NCBI GenBank assembly: GCA_037975125.1
Contig: JAJQOW010000021.1
Location: 911,001-975,000, forward strand
Direction: 5' to 3'
DNA from: Latrodectus hesperus
Taxonomy: Eukaryota; Arthropoda; Arachnida; Araneae; Theridiidae
DNA: 64,000 bases
Both the position numbers and the translations under genes were made by a program. The notes under the pieces are model-generated. The model made no database searches, was not told where the DNA came from, and was given only the letters and a program-made list of their open reading frames with translations. Shown piece by piece: positions 26,108 to 39,240 of the stretch (the stretch's first letter is position 1; every line of letters starts with the position of its first letter).

Positions 26108-26387
26108 CTTGTTGTTGTCTTGTGCCAGCAAGGATATTAATATAAGGTGCGATACTCCACTTTTCCAACTGAACCGTAATTTGGTGTGGAGTCCGACTTC
26201 CTCTGTGCACACATGCCATAGGTACATGTTTATAGGGTAGGCAACCATTCACACCTCATTCATACAAGGAAAGGACAAAGACAGGATAGATAGAGAGAGA
26301 AAGTACATTCATGCCTGAACTAGGATTCAAACCCAGGACCTCTTTATCTGCAGTCAGGCACGCTGACCACTAGACAGGGTAGGCCAC
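26108..26387 (-). mobile_element. SINE family B, minus orientation
   Basis: On the minus strand it runs from GGCCTACCCTGTCTAGTGGT through a B-box-like GGTTTGAATCC, CTCTCTCTATCTATCCTGTC and CCCTATAAACATGTACC to a 3' end TTGTGCCAGCAAGGAT region and CAACAACAAG at 26109. It abuts a family G SINE on its right. No clean TSD was found. Confidence 0.87.
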
Positions 26388-26389
26388 GA

Positions 26390-26582
26390 TTGTTGGTTTG
26401 GTTGGTTTGTTTGTCGCTCAACGATCATTTTTTGCATACGAGGGCTAATTAGATAGGAACCTACGGTTTAAAGTGGATTCCGAACCACTACAAACATCCA
26501 CACCCAAGGTGAGATTCGAACCCACGAACTGTTGAACCGAAGGCAAAAGCTCTAACCATTCGGCTGCCAGGTTGGCAGGGTG
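26390..26582 (-). mobile_element. SINE family G, minus orientation
   Basis: Read on the minus strand: tRNA-like head CAGCCGAATGGTTAGAGCTT, B box GGGTTCGAATCTCACC, then GGATGTTTGTAGTGGTTCGG, ATCCACTTTAAACCG and GATCGTTGAGCGACAAAC. It is the reference copy of this family here. Partial relatives lie at 27.2, 46.6-47.0, 51.6 and 61.7 kb. Confidence 0.87.
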
Positions 26583-27182
26583 GGACGCGAGTATTCATTT
26601 ATCCAATATTTTGTGATTTCTATAAAAAATTTTTTTAATTTAAAACATTAATGTGTATTTCGTTTATTTAAGATTAAAATTACATAAAACTGATTTTATT
26701 ATTATTCTTATTACACAAATAATTTTAAATAATGTGTAATTTATAATAAACGTTATTTAAATTCATCTAATTATTCAATCTTATGTTTCATATACCGCAA
26801 ATTAAATCTATGTTTTTGGTAAATTTAGCTGATAACTACAAATTCAAATTAATAATAATATGTTACATATTCATTTAAGTATTATTGAACATTTTTATTA
26901 ATTATTATAGTAAATATTAATTAAATAAATGCCAATATCCTAAATAAAATATACTATTTAAGACATTCGTTCCAATATTTTATGTAATGAATGAAAATTA
27001 ATTTAAAAATGTGTCTGTTAAAGTGCATCAAAAATATTTTCAAAAATCCTTTACTTTTATTAAATAACAATATTTGCAATAGTTTGGAAAAATTATTTGT
27101 TTTACATTTTTCAACATGTTTATGTTTTTATAGACTTTTAATTTTCTTTAATTACATTTATTTCTTCTTTCTGTGTAGGTAG
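26583..27182. other. Unique AT-rich DNA
   Basis: I see nothing that supports a gene or repeat. Confidence 0.45.
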
Positions 27183-27345
27183 CAGAATTAGTTGATGAAT
27201 GGTTGGCGCTCTTGCTGCAGTCCAACAGTTCATGGATTCGAGTCCCAATGATGTATTTGTAGTGATGTGAAATCCACTTCAAATGGTCGCTCCTAGTCCA
27301 ATTGCCTTTCGTGTACAAAAAATAAAGTAAAAATTATGGCTACAA
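27183..27345 (+). mobile_element. SINE family G-like, diverged
   Basis: The head has GATGAATGGTTGGCGCTC and a B-box-like GGATTCGAGTCCC. The body reads GTAGTGATGTGAAATCCACT and TTTCGTGTACAAAAAATAAA, close in order to family G at 26390-26582 but with many changes. It may be a subfamily. Confidence 0.7.
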
Positions 27346-28574
27346 CCAAACCAATTCTGTGTTTTTATTCATTAAATTTACATTTGTTACATCATTAAAT
27401 TTGTCTGTTTATATTAATTAAGTTCATTAAGTTTACATGAACAAATTTAACTGTTATTAATATTACTTTCATTGAGTTCTTTTGCAACAAATAAATGCAT
27501 AATACATAGTAAATATTTTACTTATTTTTAAATACATTTATATTTTTTAACTATTTTTTTAAATTTTTATACCTTGATTCAAATTTTAATGAAACTCTCT
27601 GTTGATGTAGTTTATATTTCTGATTATCATTAAATTTTAACTTGTAAAATAAAAAAATGTAAAATTTACTTCACTTAAAAAAATTATTCTTCATTCAAAG
27701 CATTTAGATTTTATAAAAAGTTTTGATAATTTTGACATATTTTTTTAATTAATTTTCGAATTAATTTATTCCATTTTATACAATTAATGCAACTTTTAAT
27801 AAATTAACGCTGCCTTCATAAGATTTACAAAATTTTGGAGAAACAATAAAATAAAGATATTATTATAGAGTTAATTAAATTTACGTAAGCCACATGTATT
27901 TCATCTGGCGACTTTTTGCTAACATTTTCAAAATAGTAATATAAATAATATTCCCCTTCTCAAAAGTATGCAAGAAAAAATAATATAAATTACAGGCAAA
28001 TTTTGTAACTATTACATATTTGCATTTTTCTTAAAAAAATACCTTTGTATATATATTGTATTTTGCTTATTTTAAATATTTCTTCGTATAAACGTGTGAG
28101 AAATACATGAACTTTGAAATAAAGATTATTTTAACGTATCATTTATTCATAAATATGTGCATTTCAAAATTGATAATTAAATGAATAAAAGAAAACGAAA
28201 ACAAGTTTTGCTTCTGTAACAATAAATGCATCAAATTAGAGTTCCATTATTGAAAGACACATTTGTGTATTTTTTGTCAGCATCTGGACACTACGATTTT
28301 CCTTTTCTTTCGCACTGTAAGGAATGGAATTGATGGCAACATTTTATAGTGCGGCAACCCGAACGTATGCCTTCGCGACTCCAAAAATGGGCTGCCCTCG
28401 TAATTAAAATTCAGGAACCAAGCATAAAATCCTCAGAATTAGCCTAAACCCTCCATAAATATTTCACTGATGACCACCCAAATTGCAACACTTAGAAAGA
28501 CAAGAGATATCAAAACAAAAATTACTTTGTTGAAAACATGGAACAAGTATCAAATGATTGAAATTATAAACTTC
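27346..28574. other. Unique DNA
   Basis: Mostly AT-rich. The part at 28280-28420 is less AT-rich (for example CGGCAACCCGAACG) and borders the second Tc1-like remnant; I could not assign it. Confidence 0.45.
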
Positions 28575-29445
28575 TGGGAAGTGTGGTTCCTGCCAAACAA
28601 TAGCGAGAGTAGCCGCAATGGTTGGAGATCACCACCCGCCACGACATTGATGACTTTGGATGTGTTCCTGGGCTACAGCAAACCAAGCAGCTACCGCACG
28701 TTACCAAAGTTGATCTGGTGTGGCAGAAGGGGATATAATCTGGGTCTCTCGTTGAGCAACCATGGACCACATGTTCTCTATCGGTGAAAGATCCTGAAAG
28801 CGATCCAGTCAGGGAAGCAATGCAATGTGGCAATTGACGAAGAACCCTTGAACAATGCGTGCCACGTGTGTTCGGGCATTATCCTGTTGAAATATGGCTG
28901 TGGGCAAGCCCTAAATGTAAGGAAGAATAAATGGCTCCAGCATCTCGGAGATGTAGCGCTGGCTGTTTAAAGTGCCGGTAAGGCTTACTAGAGGAATGCA
29001 AGAGGGATGTCCTATATCACTCCATACCATAATACCCGGTGCAGGACCAGTGTGGTGGTGCAAGACGCAGCTGTTCAACATCCTCTCTTTCCACGGTGTC
29101 TCCAGACTCGAATGCGACCATCGCAGTGTTGTAGACAAAAGCGTGACTCGTCAGTAAGCAGTTTCTTATTCCATTCTGCCATCCACATCCTTCTTTTCTA
29201 ACACAATTATTGGCGGAGGCGTCTGTGGTTCTGTGTAAAGGGACGAAGCAATGGACATCTTGTGGACAGACCACTCTGCTGTAAACGGGCGTCGAACGCA
29301 GACACTGGATGATGCGTTATAGACTGAATGTGCTGTCCTTTGGTTCGTGATGTGTCTGAGCAAACCATCACTACCATGCGCACAATTTGCCTGTCATCTT
29401 GTGAAGGGGCGAACTGAGGTAGATGCAATCGAACATGTCGGTCCG
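28575..29445 (-). pseudogene. Tc1-like transposase remnant 2
   Basis: On the minus strand several frames together read as a Tc1-like transposase: TDESRFCLQHCDGRIRVWR (first catalytic Asp), RMLNS and TGPAPGIMVW, GTLNSQRYISEMLEPFILPY, then FQQDNARTH (second Asp) and DLSPIENMW (catalytic Glu). The spacing from the second Asp to the Glu is 34, but the Trp expected in LPW is a TGA stop and at least three frameshifts separate the blocks. The family is distinct from the element at 18.2 kb. I could not see terminal inverted repeats. The remnant is dead. Confidence 0.88.
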
Positions 29446-29804
29446 TCGTACTCTCCTGTATCCAACGATCACATATCAGAATTTAAGTTGTTTGATTTCA
29501 TCTGACACGACTACCGATTTTCCTGAAAGATAATCCACAATTTCGGTAGGCCACTATCCTTCCACTGTCGAACTCGGATACTTGATCAAAAATGATCGCT
29601 GTTTTCTACAGGGCATAATTGATTTTTTTTTGAAGTAACCACAAGAAAAACACAATTGCCGAACATGAAATAGTTGAAATCTCTAAGCCTTAAGCAGTGC
29701 TTTGAAGTGGTCATCATGTGCGTCTCCACTTAAAATCTAATCATTTGCACATCTCACATCCGGTAATGCATTTTGTAAATTGCATGTTATTTGCATGCTT
29801 TCCT

Positions 29805-29975
29805 CAGGGTGTTGCATTTACGGTGGCCCATAGTATATTTCATTTGGAGGACATTGAGACCCTATTTAAACGTATTACGGTCACATTTACTGAACATGCA
29901 CTTCTTCACTTAAGTCAGGATTCGAACTATCTTCCGATAATGAAATTGAAGCCTTAACCAAATACGTCAGTGCGA
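29805..29975 (-). mobile_element. SINE-like, tRNA-headed, minus orientation
   Basis: On the minus strand the head reads CGTATTTGGTTAAGGCTTC (A-box-like) and AGTTCGAATCCTGAC (B box), followed by AGTGCATGTTCAGTAAATG and a region ending near AACACCCTG. It matches no other copy in the window. The call rests on the box spacing only. Confidence 0.5.
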
Positions 29976-30344
29976 CTTATATTTTGGTAGGAAAAGGGGT
30001 ATTTTAAATTCAAAAACAGGAATGAAAAAACATTTGAATGAACAACCATACTGTTTTAATTAATTAACTCATTAATTAACATTGATAAAAGAAGAACAAT
30101 TAGCTGTAAAAAACTTATTATTGAAGCCAAATGCAAAAAAATGCATTAATTCAAATCTGCTCCACAGATTTCTTCCGTAAATAAAATTTAAATGGTTTTC
30201 TTGACAATAAATTTGTATTTGCTTTGTTAATGGAATAAATGACAAAGAGTTTGCACAAATAAAACAACATAAGTATATTGTGCTGTTTTATGAATAAAAT
30301 ACTTATTGAAATAGTTTAAGAGCTAAAAAAAATCGCTGTAAAAA
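29976..30344. other. Unique AT-rich DNA
   Basis: I see no gene or repeat. Confidence 0.4.
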
Positions 30345-30540
30345 AACCTGTTGTTGCTAATCCTAGATACAATTCCACAATTCTAGATCAACTCCTCAAG
30401 TCCATAAACAGCCCGGAAATCTACAAACATAAGGGGCTTTGTAAAAATCTCTTCCAAGTCAAAATTCAAGCAGCTCAAAATATGCTGAAGTTCAGTAAAA
30501 AAGAGATTTCACTACGTAGGTTATATCAAAATTCAGATTT
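30345..30540 (-). pseudogene. LINE 3'-end fragment, minus orientation
   Basis: On the minus strand the frame reads QHILSCLNFDLEEIFTKPLM, then a DFRAVYGLEELI block and a stop, followed by ATTAGCAACAACAGG. This aligns with the C-terminus of the LINE at 57.7 kb (DHLLSCLGLEKRDLFENPAL, then DFLQANDLLDLV). Only the last part of the protein and the short 3' UTR are present. Confidence 0.78.
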
Positions 30541-30664
30541 CATTCATCGCAAATAAGAATATTCGTTGTACTATGAAAAAGGTGAACAAAATAATAAGTA
30601 AAAAAAATATTATTAAAAACTGCGCAGTTTCAGACTGACAGCAAGCAAAATAATCCGTTAGTAT

Positions 30665-30678
30665 CCAGTAGATGGCGC
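30665..30678 (+). promoter_or_regulatory. CTCF-like motif, 14 of 14
   Basis: CCAGTAGATGGCGC matches the consensus CCASYAGRKGGCRS at every position and lies in non-repetitive DNA between a LINE fragment and a MITE. The motif is known from CTCF in many animals. Use here as an insulator is only inferred. Confidence 0.45.
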
Positions 30679-30901
30679 TGTCATTGTTGGATATATTTTG
30701 GCAGAAATCAAAACAATTATCCTTCCAAGATCCTTCAAGTATATCCAGAAATTGTTGTTGAATGGTGCAAGAATATGAATACAGATTACATCAATATATT
30801 ACTGTAAGAGCGAGCTTCTCTTCTTAAGCATTTGCGTTTCTAAATATTTCCGAATATTATATTTATCCTCTTTGGAACATACATTAAAGGTAAATGTTTA
30901 C

Positions 30902-31058
30902 TTACAGGTACTTGCCGATTTTTTTTAGATTTTTTATGAAAAGATAGGCGCCAAAATGTGAATAACAAAATGGTAACCCTAAAATTACGTTAATTAAAAC
31001 GCTGAAAATACCAGGTTTATAGCCAATTTTTTTGCCAAACCAAAAGGGGTATCCCGTA
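30902..31058 (-). mobile_element. MITE-like element, family M, copy 2
   Basis: On the minus strand it starts TACGGGATACCCCTTTTGG, contains TTAATTAACGTAATTTTAG, GGGTTACCATTTTGTTAT and GGCGCC, and ends AAAAAATCGGCAAGTACCTG followed by TAAGTAAACATTTACC. The block order equals copy 1 at 2472-2656. Confidence 0.68.
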
Positions 31059-33470
31059 TTTACCGATTCACTGAAGGCTACATATTTTTAATCAGTCGCG
31101 AAGAATAACGTTACGTAACTATTTTATAACAAAAATAACCTAAATAGTTTTGCACATTCACACACACTTTTGGAAATTATGCAGTTAAAATAATTCTTTA
31201 TGCTTTTTAAAGAAAATGCTAGCATTTAAAAAAATAGTTACAGGAAATAAAATCTATTGCAAACATTTTAGCACTTAAATATCCATCTATACATATGTAA
31301 TTACACCAACATTTTTTAACTTCTAAGTGTTTTAATCTATGTAATCTTTATTTCATAATTATTTCTACTTCCATTGCATATTAATTTTAAAAATATGTAC
31401 CCTAAAGCAACAATTCTTTTTCAATATTTATAAGACAATTCAAGTAACTGAGAATATATTTTTTGATGATAATTATAAGAAATCATTGCAGGCATAATTT
31501 TCTTTATTAAGGTAAACTTTCAACATTAGAAATGTCATAATTAAAAGTTTTCACAGGACTATTAGTTACTAATTACTTAAACTTGCTAGTTAAATTTTTA
31601 AGTACTAGCTAAAATTTACTAGTTAACTTTTAAATAATACTTACTAGTTAAATTTTTAACTAATAATTTAATAAAACAAGACCAATAACTAAACTTTCTT
31701 TTACTCTTACTTTGTACATATTATACGTTTGATAAACTAGAGAATTAAATACATATAGTAGAATAGAACAGCTCCTTTTTTTATACATGAAATCTTCATT
31801 TTATACAAAAAAAATCGTTATTCTTCAATAACTTTGCTTTCTTTTGATTTTACTTGTTAAAAATTTCACGCTATCTAAACTGAATAATTATTCAGAGACA
31901 TCTGTGTGTTCTGGTTTCAACATAAAATCGTGACTCTTTTCAATATCTTTCTTTCGTTTACCATGGTTTGTAAAAAAGAAAATAACTAATTGATAGTTTG
32001 TTGCAATACAAGAAATAAGTTCCTCAAAATGACTAACAAATGCAATAGAGTAAATAGAAGATTTCATTTCAAATTTTTTATCTGTAATGCTGTAAAATAA
32101 ACACTTTGTTGAGAATATCTTCCTAAGCTAATATGACGCTATGGATTGATTCAGTTTATAATTAAAATTAAAGTACACATAAACATTTATGTACATATCA
32201 ATCTTATTGAATTCAATTTAAAACGTCTATCCAAATAGAAATTCGATCTTCAAATAAAAAGAAAAACAATGTATAAATTGCTTTCCTTTCTAAAACAAAA
32301 TTAAAAAGTTACAGAAGAGAACAATGATAAGGATCAATAGTAATGTAATTTTACTCATCACACATAAAAGCTTCAATAGAAAACATAATTTACATAGTAA
32401 TTTAAGGGCTATTAGTATAAAGAAATTTTTTTTCCGTTTGTAATGAGGATTTGAATATTCAAATCAGCGGAACAAACATCACAAAACATGAATACGAATG
32501 TATATTTTATTTTGAATCTCAACTCAAATGCATTTGTCAGCTGCTGTACCCTCCAAATATTGGCAGTTAAGCACCACGGATGAACGACTTCATTTCGAGC
32601 AAAACTTACTCGGTTTGAAGTTTATTATTTTCACTTTTAACTAAATATCAAGAGATGAGGTCTTTAGCTGAGCCAATGAAGGAAAGAGCGAGCGAAATAT
32701 ATTCAGGCATGACAAATGAAATTCCTTATCATCATTTCTAAATGAAGCGTGCTTCTCTAGATGATATTCGAGTCAGCCTTTCGTGGTGGTCCTTCGCTTC
32801 TGCGATGAGAGATCAGAAGGCGATTGGTTCTGTCCTGCTTCTTCCACTTGTATGATAAGGAATGCCCATTCTCAAGAATCGTAACAGGCTACTGGTTCTG
32901 CGATTCTTTCCACTGATTCATATTTCTCCGTTTGAAGCTCTTTATTTATTTTATTTTTTTTTACCCTTTCCGATTTTTTTGTCCACTCCTTTATCCTGTA
33001 ATATGCTATCTAAGCATCTTATTTCGCGGAAGTTTGCTTTCTGAATGTAGTAATTATTCTGTCAGCCGATTTTTCTTTCCTATCTCCGAGTTGTTTGTCC
33101 TCTGTTTTTATCGTAAGGGGTTGGGTAGGGGTGGGTCTTAATGAGAACGATTTAAATCTGGAAGACAACTGATTTTTGATAGCTTTTTTCCTTCATACAA
33201 TAGCATTTTTTGGAATAGAGGTTAGAAATTCTACAATTCTGTTCTATCAAATAACATGTTTCTATATTTTTCTTTTTCACAGGATTTAATAGTTTAGAGC
33301 TATTGATTATCTAACTATATTATAATCAAAAATGCCATATAATACCTGTAAATGTATTATTATTATTCATTTAAGCAAATAAATGCTGCACAGGAATTTA
33401 ATTTCCGTTTGTACTTTTTGAACTATTCATAAATAATAAAAAATCTCCAAAGCAAAAGAATATTTTTATC
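31059..33470. other. Unique DNA with a less AT-rich block
   Basis: 31.1-32.5 kb is AT-rich with nothing supported. 32520-33140 is less AT-rich and shows no repeat family: it contains CAGCTG (32539), a pyrimidine-rich part and short frames without recognisable domains. It could be a regulatory or exonic block of an unseen gene. Confidence 0.45.
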
Positions 33471-33768
33471 CAATGGCGGGCACACAAGGGTGATTGAACC
33501 CTATGCCACAACAACGGCCAGAAACTGCTACTCATTTGTCGTTACCCAGTGAGCACCTGTGAACCAAGTCACGGAGTCGAGCAGCGTTACTCGCGCCATA
33601 CCACCACAAACCCGTTTATAGGGCGGGCCACATTCATACAGCATCACAGAAGAAAGGACAGAGAAACACAGAGGAAGGAAAGAAACATCCATGCCCGAAC
33701 CGGGATTCGAACCCGAGACCCACAGCTCAGGAGTCAGAAACACTAACCACTCAGCCAATCGGTTGGCC
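33471..33768 (-). mobile_element. SINE family A, minus orientation
   Basis: On the minus strand it reads GGCCAACCGATTGGCTGAGT (with one inserted base in the A-box region), B box GGTTCGAATCCCGG, CCGCCCTATAAACGGGTTTG, then CTGGGTAACGACAAATGAGT and the end TGTGCCCGCCATTGG. It is collinear with 12394-12691. Confidence 0.92.
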
Positions 33769-33792
33769 CAAAGTAAAATATAAAGTATATCT

Positions 33793-34079
33793 TGCTCTCC
33801 ATTCTTTCAAAATCAATTGAACATAATTTAAAAAATAATAATATTTTGCTTAAAAAAGTACTTTTTCTACAGATTGTATATTATGTAATTTCGCGTTTTC
33901 CAATACATGACTGATAGGATATTTAATAGAACTATGATAAAAATAGCCTTTTTCATTAACTATTCTACTCACTCTTAAAATATCAAGCATCGGTGAAAAT
34001 TTTTTCATAAAACCAATTCAGCACCATATAGTTTCATACAACTTTCTTCGAAACAAGCAAAAAATTCGTGTATGTATGT
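33793..34079 (+). repeat. Duplicated segment Q, copy 1
   Basis: This segment matches 35024-35310 over about 287 bp with few changes (offset about 1231). Shared landmarks are TCTCCATTCTTTCAAAATCA, CCAATACATGACTGATAGGA and CACCATATAGTTTCATACAA. Copy 1 ends in CGTGTATGTATGTATATATA, then a scrap resembling a reverse SINE B-box (CATGCCCAAACCGGGAGTC). Confidence 0.93.
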
Positions 34080-34515
34080 ATATATATCATCCATGCCCAA
34101 ACCGGGAGTCATATCTGTTCATAAATAAAAAAAAGTATATCTTGACAGCTAAATATTGAATTCCTGAAATTTTATCGAATGAATTGCTCCACTTGTCATA
34201 AACTGCGTATGCAGTTAACAATTTTGCAGCTAGAAAACTTACTCATAAAAAGTTTAATTTTCAACGTTTGTTTTCAAGAAATTTAGAGATTAAATGAAAA
34301 TAAAATTTTTCTGCCTTTTATCTTCTATTTACGTAAAAATCTTCATTTTATTTGTCAACAGAAATATTTACGGAATCCAAAGGAAAACGGTTAAATGAAA
34401 TGAAATGAAATGTGTGTCATGATGTTGATATCTTGCTAACATGAAGCATAGATCATACGAATACTTTCAAATATTGATGATAGCGTTTGAAATCAGTTAA
34501 ACTACAGTTAATAAA

Positions 34516-34873
34516 TAGCTTCAGTGGCTCAGTAAGTTCACGCCTCTTCCCGTTAGCTCAGCGTAAGTGAAGCATCATCTGCGGCTGGCAGTGGTTGGGA
34601 GGGTGACCACGGTGTACTCTCCTTCACTGGGTTGCTAGAACTCCGTGGATTAGGGACGTGTCTACGTTAATATGTGTATCCTTCCGCTGGTGTGGAGATG
34701 ATTGTGCCAACTCATGTGTGGCCTCGTCACCTGACCGTGGTTCAAAATGACGAGGCACCTTAAAAAGAGCAAAGTCGTACTTTCAAACGAAAGACGCTCT
34801 CTATTTACTTAATTGGCACTGCCAAAGGCATAGTGAGCTTGTCTTGTCCAAGTGTCTGTCACAAACAGCAACT
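34516..34873 (+). mobile_element. Chimeric SINE (F head, D tail) with TSD
   Basis: The 5' part (GGCTCAGTAAGTTCACGCCT, GGTTGGGAGGGTGACCAC, GATTAGGGACGTGTCTACG) matches the fragment at 59152. From about 34765 the sequence is the family D 3' domain: AAAAAGAGCAAAGTCGTACT, AAACGAAAGACGCTC, CTTGTCTTGTCCAAGTGTC. A perfect 11-bp duplication, CAGTTAATAAA, at 34505-34515 and 34874-34884 shows that both parts inserted as one unit. Confidence 0.9.
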
Positions 34874-35023
34874 CAGTTAATAAAGATTTAATGGAATGGA
34901 ATGTTTATTGTGGCATTATGCACTTCGTTTCTGAACAATTGGAGAAGTGCTCGTTCCTCACTTACACAATTATCATCTCCGTCCAAACATTAATGATAGA
35001 GAAAAAAAATATGTACGTTGTCA

Positions 35024-36573
<1,550 letters not shown>

Positions 36574-36656
<83 letters not shown>

Positions 36657-36657
36657 A
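36574..36657. repeat. (TA)n microsatellite, about 84 bp
   Basis: A TA run directly following the element end CACGAAATT, with one TATTATA interruption near 36644. Confidence 0.97.
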
Positions 36658-36744
36658 ATGGAGATAGCCTTTTATGCTTGGGTGATAACGAAAGCAGAGT
36701 TATTTACATGTGAATACAGTATGAAACAAAAAGGCTTTATTGAA

Positions 36745-37085
36745 CTTATGATGCCGTTACACATAGTTGTCTTTCCAAAATATAGAAAATTCCTTGGAAT
36801 GGGATAAGTCCTCCTCTTACTGCACCTTTCTCCATAGTCAGCCCTAGCTTGTCCAACAGTTTTTGAGGTAAGAGTGTCCATTCCTTAATCACCTTGAATT
36901 TCTGTTGTTTGGTGTTTTATGGAGGATGTAATCGAGCCATATGGCATCTTCCCAAAGCATCCCATACATGTTCTGTGAGATTTAAATCGGGAGAATATAC
37001 TGGCCAATCATTTCGATTGATGTCTTTCCTTTCCAGTAGCTGCTGATCAACAGGAGTCTGATGTGGTCGTGTCATCTATAAAAAC
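36745..37085 (-). pseudogene. Tc1-like transposase remnant 3 (C-terminal)
   Basis: On the minus strand the frame reads VFIDD, then after decayed residues DINRNDWPVYSPDLNLTEHV, followed by a WDALGR block and IKEWTLLPQKLLDKL. The catalytic Glu in the TEHVW motif is present, and there is an in-frame stop after LHPP. Only the C-terminal third survives. It resembles the element at 18.2 kb more than the one at 28.6 kb. No TIRs were seen. Confidence 0.82.
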
Positions 37086-37674
37086 AATTTCACCTTCCAA
37101 AACATGCGCAGAATAATGGTGTACCTATTTCCAACATTTTAACATTAATGAATTTGAGCTTAAAGCTGATAAAATCGAAATAATATTGAAAACACATTTC
37201 TATATTGATTACATAATTTTTTTTTCAAAAAATAAATTTGGGCTTATGAAAGAAAAACATAGATCTTTCATCATTTTAATCGTACAAAAAATTTAATCAT
37301 ATTTTTAGTAAAATACTTTTAATTCTTTAAAAATATATTTAAATTAGATCATCTAGTGTAATCCTATTTCAGTATTTGTTTAATCATATTTATTTCCCCT
37401 TTTTTAGCAAATTACAATTCACACTAATCTTGATTTAAGCGATGCTTACCACTATGGAGCAAGGTCTCTCGTATAAATAAATTACAAAGGTTGAAAGTAT
37501 TGTGAAGTCCTTAAAAAATCTCTTCAGTAATGAATATGTTAAACATTGAAATTGGGATTCTTTTTATCCCCGCTTCCTCGTGTCCTTGATTATCGATTTA
37601 CTAGGAAAAGGGAAACAATATCGCTGTTAAAAGTGGTGACTCATTTACAAAATTTGCAAGTAATAGTATATATA
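37086..37674. other. Unique AT-rich DNA
   Basis: I see no gene or repeat before the mariner terminus at 37675. Confidence 0.4.
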
Positions 37675-37846
37675 CAGGGTGTGTCCAAAAATATACTCAC
37701 AATTTGAATTGGAATAGCAAAATTATATACTATGAGGCAGAGTTGTTGGAACTGGAAAACTAGATGTCCAACATGAAACTTAAATGCACTTTCTCACCTA
37801 AAATTGAATATTGTTAAACATGGTTGCCTTCATCATCAATGCATCT

Positions 37847-38238
37847 TTAAGTGTGAGTTATCACTGATCCTGTACATCGTACCAATGTATCCAATGGGAT
37901 TTCTGCAAACACCGCTTGAATCTCATTCCAAAGAGGGTCAAAGTTAGATGGTTTACATTTGTACACCATATTTTTTTGGTCCCATAAGTTGAAAACAATT
38001 GGTGGATGTTCTAGGGAAAGTGGAGGAAACATTATTGACTCTCTGCGTCAAATCCACTGGCCTGGTAAATTTTGATCCAAGTATGCTCGGACATCACTAT
38101 GATAATTGCCCGATGCACCATTATGTTGAAAACAAAACTTGTCATCAGCGTATAATGTACGAGCGTTTGGGAATCAGCATATGGTAATCTTCGCCTGTTA
38201 CATTGACTTCAAAGAGGATAGGCCTGATAAGTCCACTT
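37847..38238 (-). pseudogene. DUF4817-type mariner transposase remnant, main part
   Basis: In successive frames on the minus strand: LLSGLIRPILFEVNVTGEDY, then CFQHNGASGNYHSDVRAYLD and QNLPGQWID, then NLWDQKNMVYKCKPSN and IQAVFAEIPLDTLVRC. These align with the C-terminal half of the arthropod mariner-like transposases annotated with DUF4817. The catalytic motif usually read as QDGAPPH is changed to QHNGASGN, and the WPPRSPDL motif is broken by frameshifts. It is dead. The family assignment comes from recalled motifs. Confidence 0.77.
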
Positions 38239-38251
38239 AGAAGTGGATCAT
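38239..38251. repeat. Target-site duplication of the nested LINE, left copy
   Basis: AGAAGTGGATCAT is repeated exactly at 39228-39240. Confidence 0.93.
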
Positions 38252-39227
38252 TTCAACTACCTAATAGTAATGTTGAACCAAACTCAATACAGTGCTGCTT
38301 GAATCCTGCAGAAGGACTCCCCAGGGTTTACTTTCACTTTAACTTAAGTACTCATGTTAATAAGAAGGACTACATCCCAGAACATCTTAGACAACTGACA
38401 TTGGAAAACCTAAGCCACATTCCTAACAATGCCATCAAAATCTTCACTGACGGTAGTAAAATTGATATTCTAGCAGGTAGTGGCATATATATTGAAACCC
38501 CTCACACCAATTTCACTCTTTCTCATCGTAATCCCAATCACTGCTCTGTCTTCAGAAGTGAATTGATTGCAATAGACCTGGGACTAGAAGCTATTCTTTC
38601 TGAAGAGGATTATGATGACCTATGGATCTTGTCTGACAGCCGTAGTTCTCTCCACCATCTTAGTAATTGGCTTCTTGTAGGCGACAAGATCAGCAACTCT
38701 ATCCTGCTTAAATTAAAACTCATTTCACTTAATCATGATGTTCACTTGCAATGGATACCTTCACATAGTAATCTCCACGGGAATGAAATGGCCGATAATC
38801 TTGCTAAGGAGGGTTGCAGGATTTCAAATACTCCCTCTTCCACACTTACTTTTCTGGAGTTATACTCCCGGAAAAAATCAAAAATCTCGGAGGAGTGGAA
38901 AACACCCCCACCCATAATTGGTACAAGGGATCAAAACCGGGTTTGTCCCTTGACCTCCCGTGTGACAGACGTACCCGGACTGTTCTCTCAAGACTTGCTA
39001 GCGGTCATATTAAGTGCCTCACTTTCAACGAGGGCAGGAAAACTTTCGTCACCTGCACCAAGTGCCAAAATCATCAGGCTTCTCCTGAGCATCTTTTGGA
39101 TTGCATGGGTCTCTCTAGGGAGGATCTCTTTAGCAATCCTCTTTTAGTCTTCGACTTCCTTACAGTCAACGAACTCGTGGATCTAGTCTGACTCCGTCAG
39201 ACATGGAGGATAAGCAACAACTACAAC
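38252..39227 (+). pseudogene. 5'-truncated LINE with RNase H domain
   Basis: The insert encodes the C-terminal part of an ORF2. The RNase H domain shows its acidic set: IFTDGSK, FRSELIAIDLG, LSDSRSS and HGNEMADNLAKEG. One frameshift near 38900 separates this from the linker (THNWYKGSKPGLSLDLPC) and the C-terminal motif CTKCQNHQASPEHLLDC (C-x2-C-x8-H-x3-C), ending ELVDLV and a stop. The 3' UTR is short and ends GATAAGCAACAACTACAAC. Reverse transcriptase and endonuclease are missing. A 13-bp TSD fixes both ends. RNase H plus this C-terminus points to the I/Jockey/R1-like side of non-LTR elements; the exact clade is not resolved. Confidence 0.92.
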
Positions 39228-39240
39228 AGAAGTGGATCAT
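39228..39240. repeat. Target-site duplication of the nested LINE, right copy
   Basis: This is the exact partner of 38239-38251. Removing the LINE and one copy joins the transposase sense NNEKKYDPLL to SGLIRP. Confidence 0.93.
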
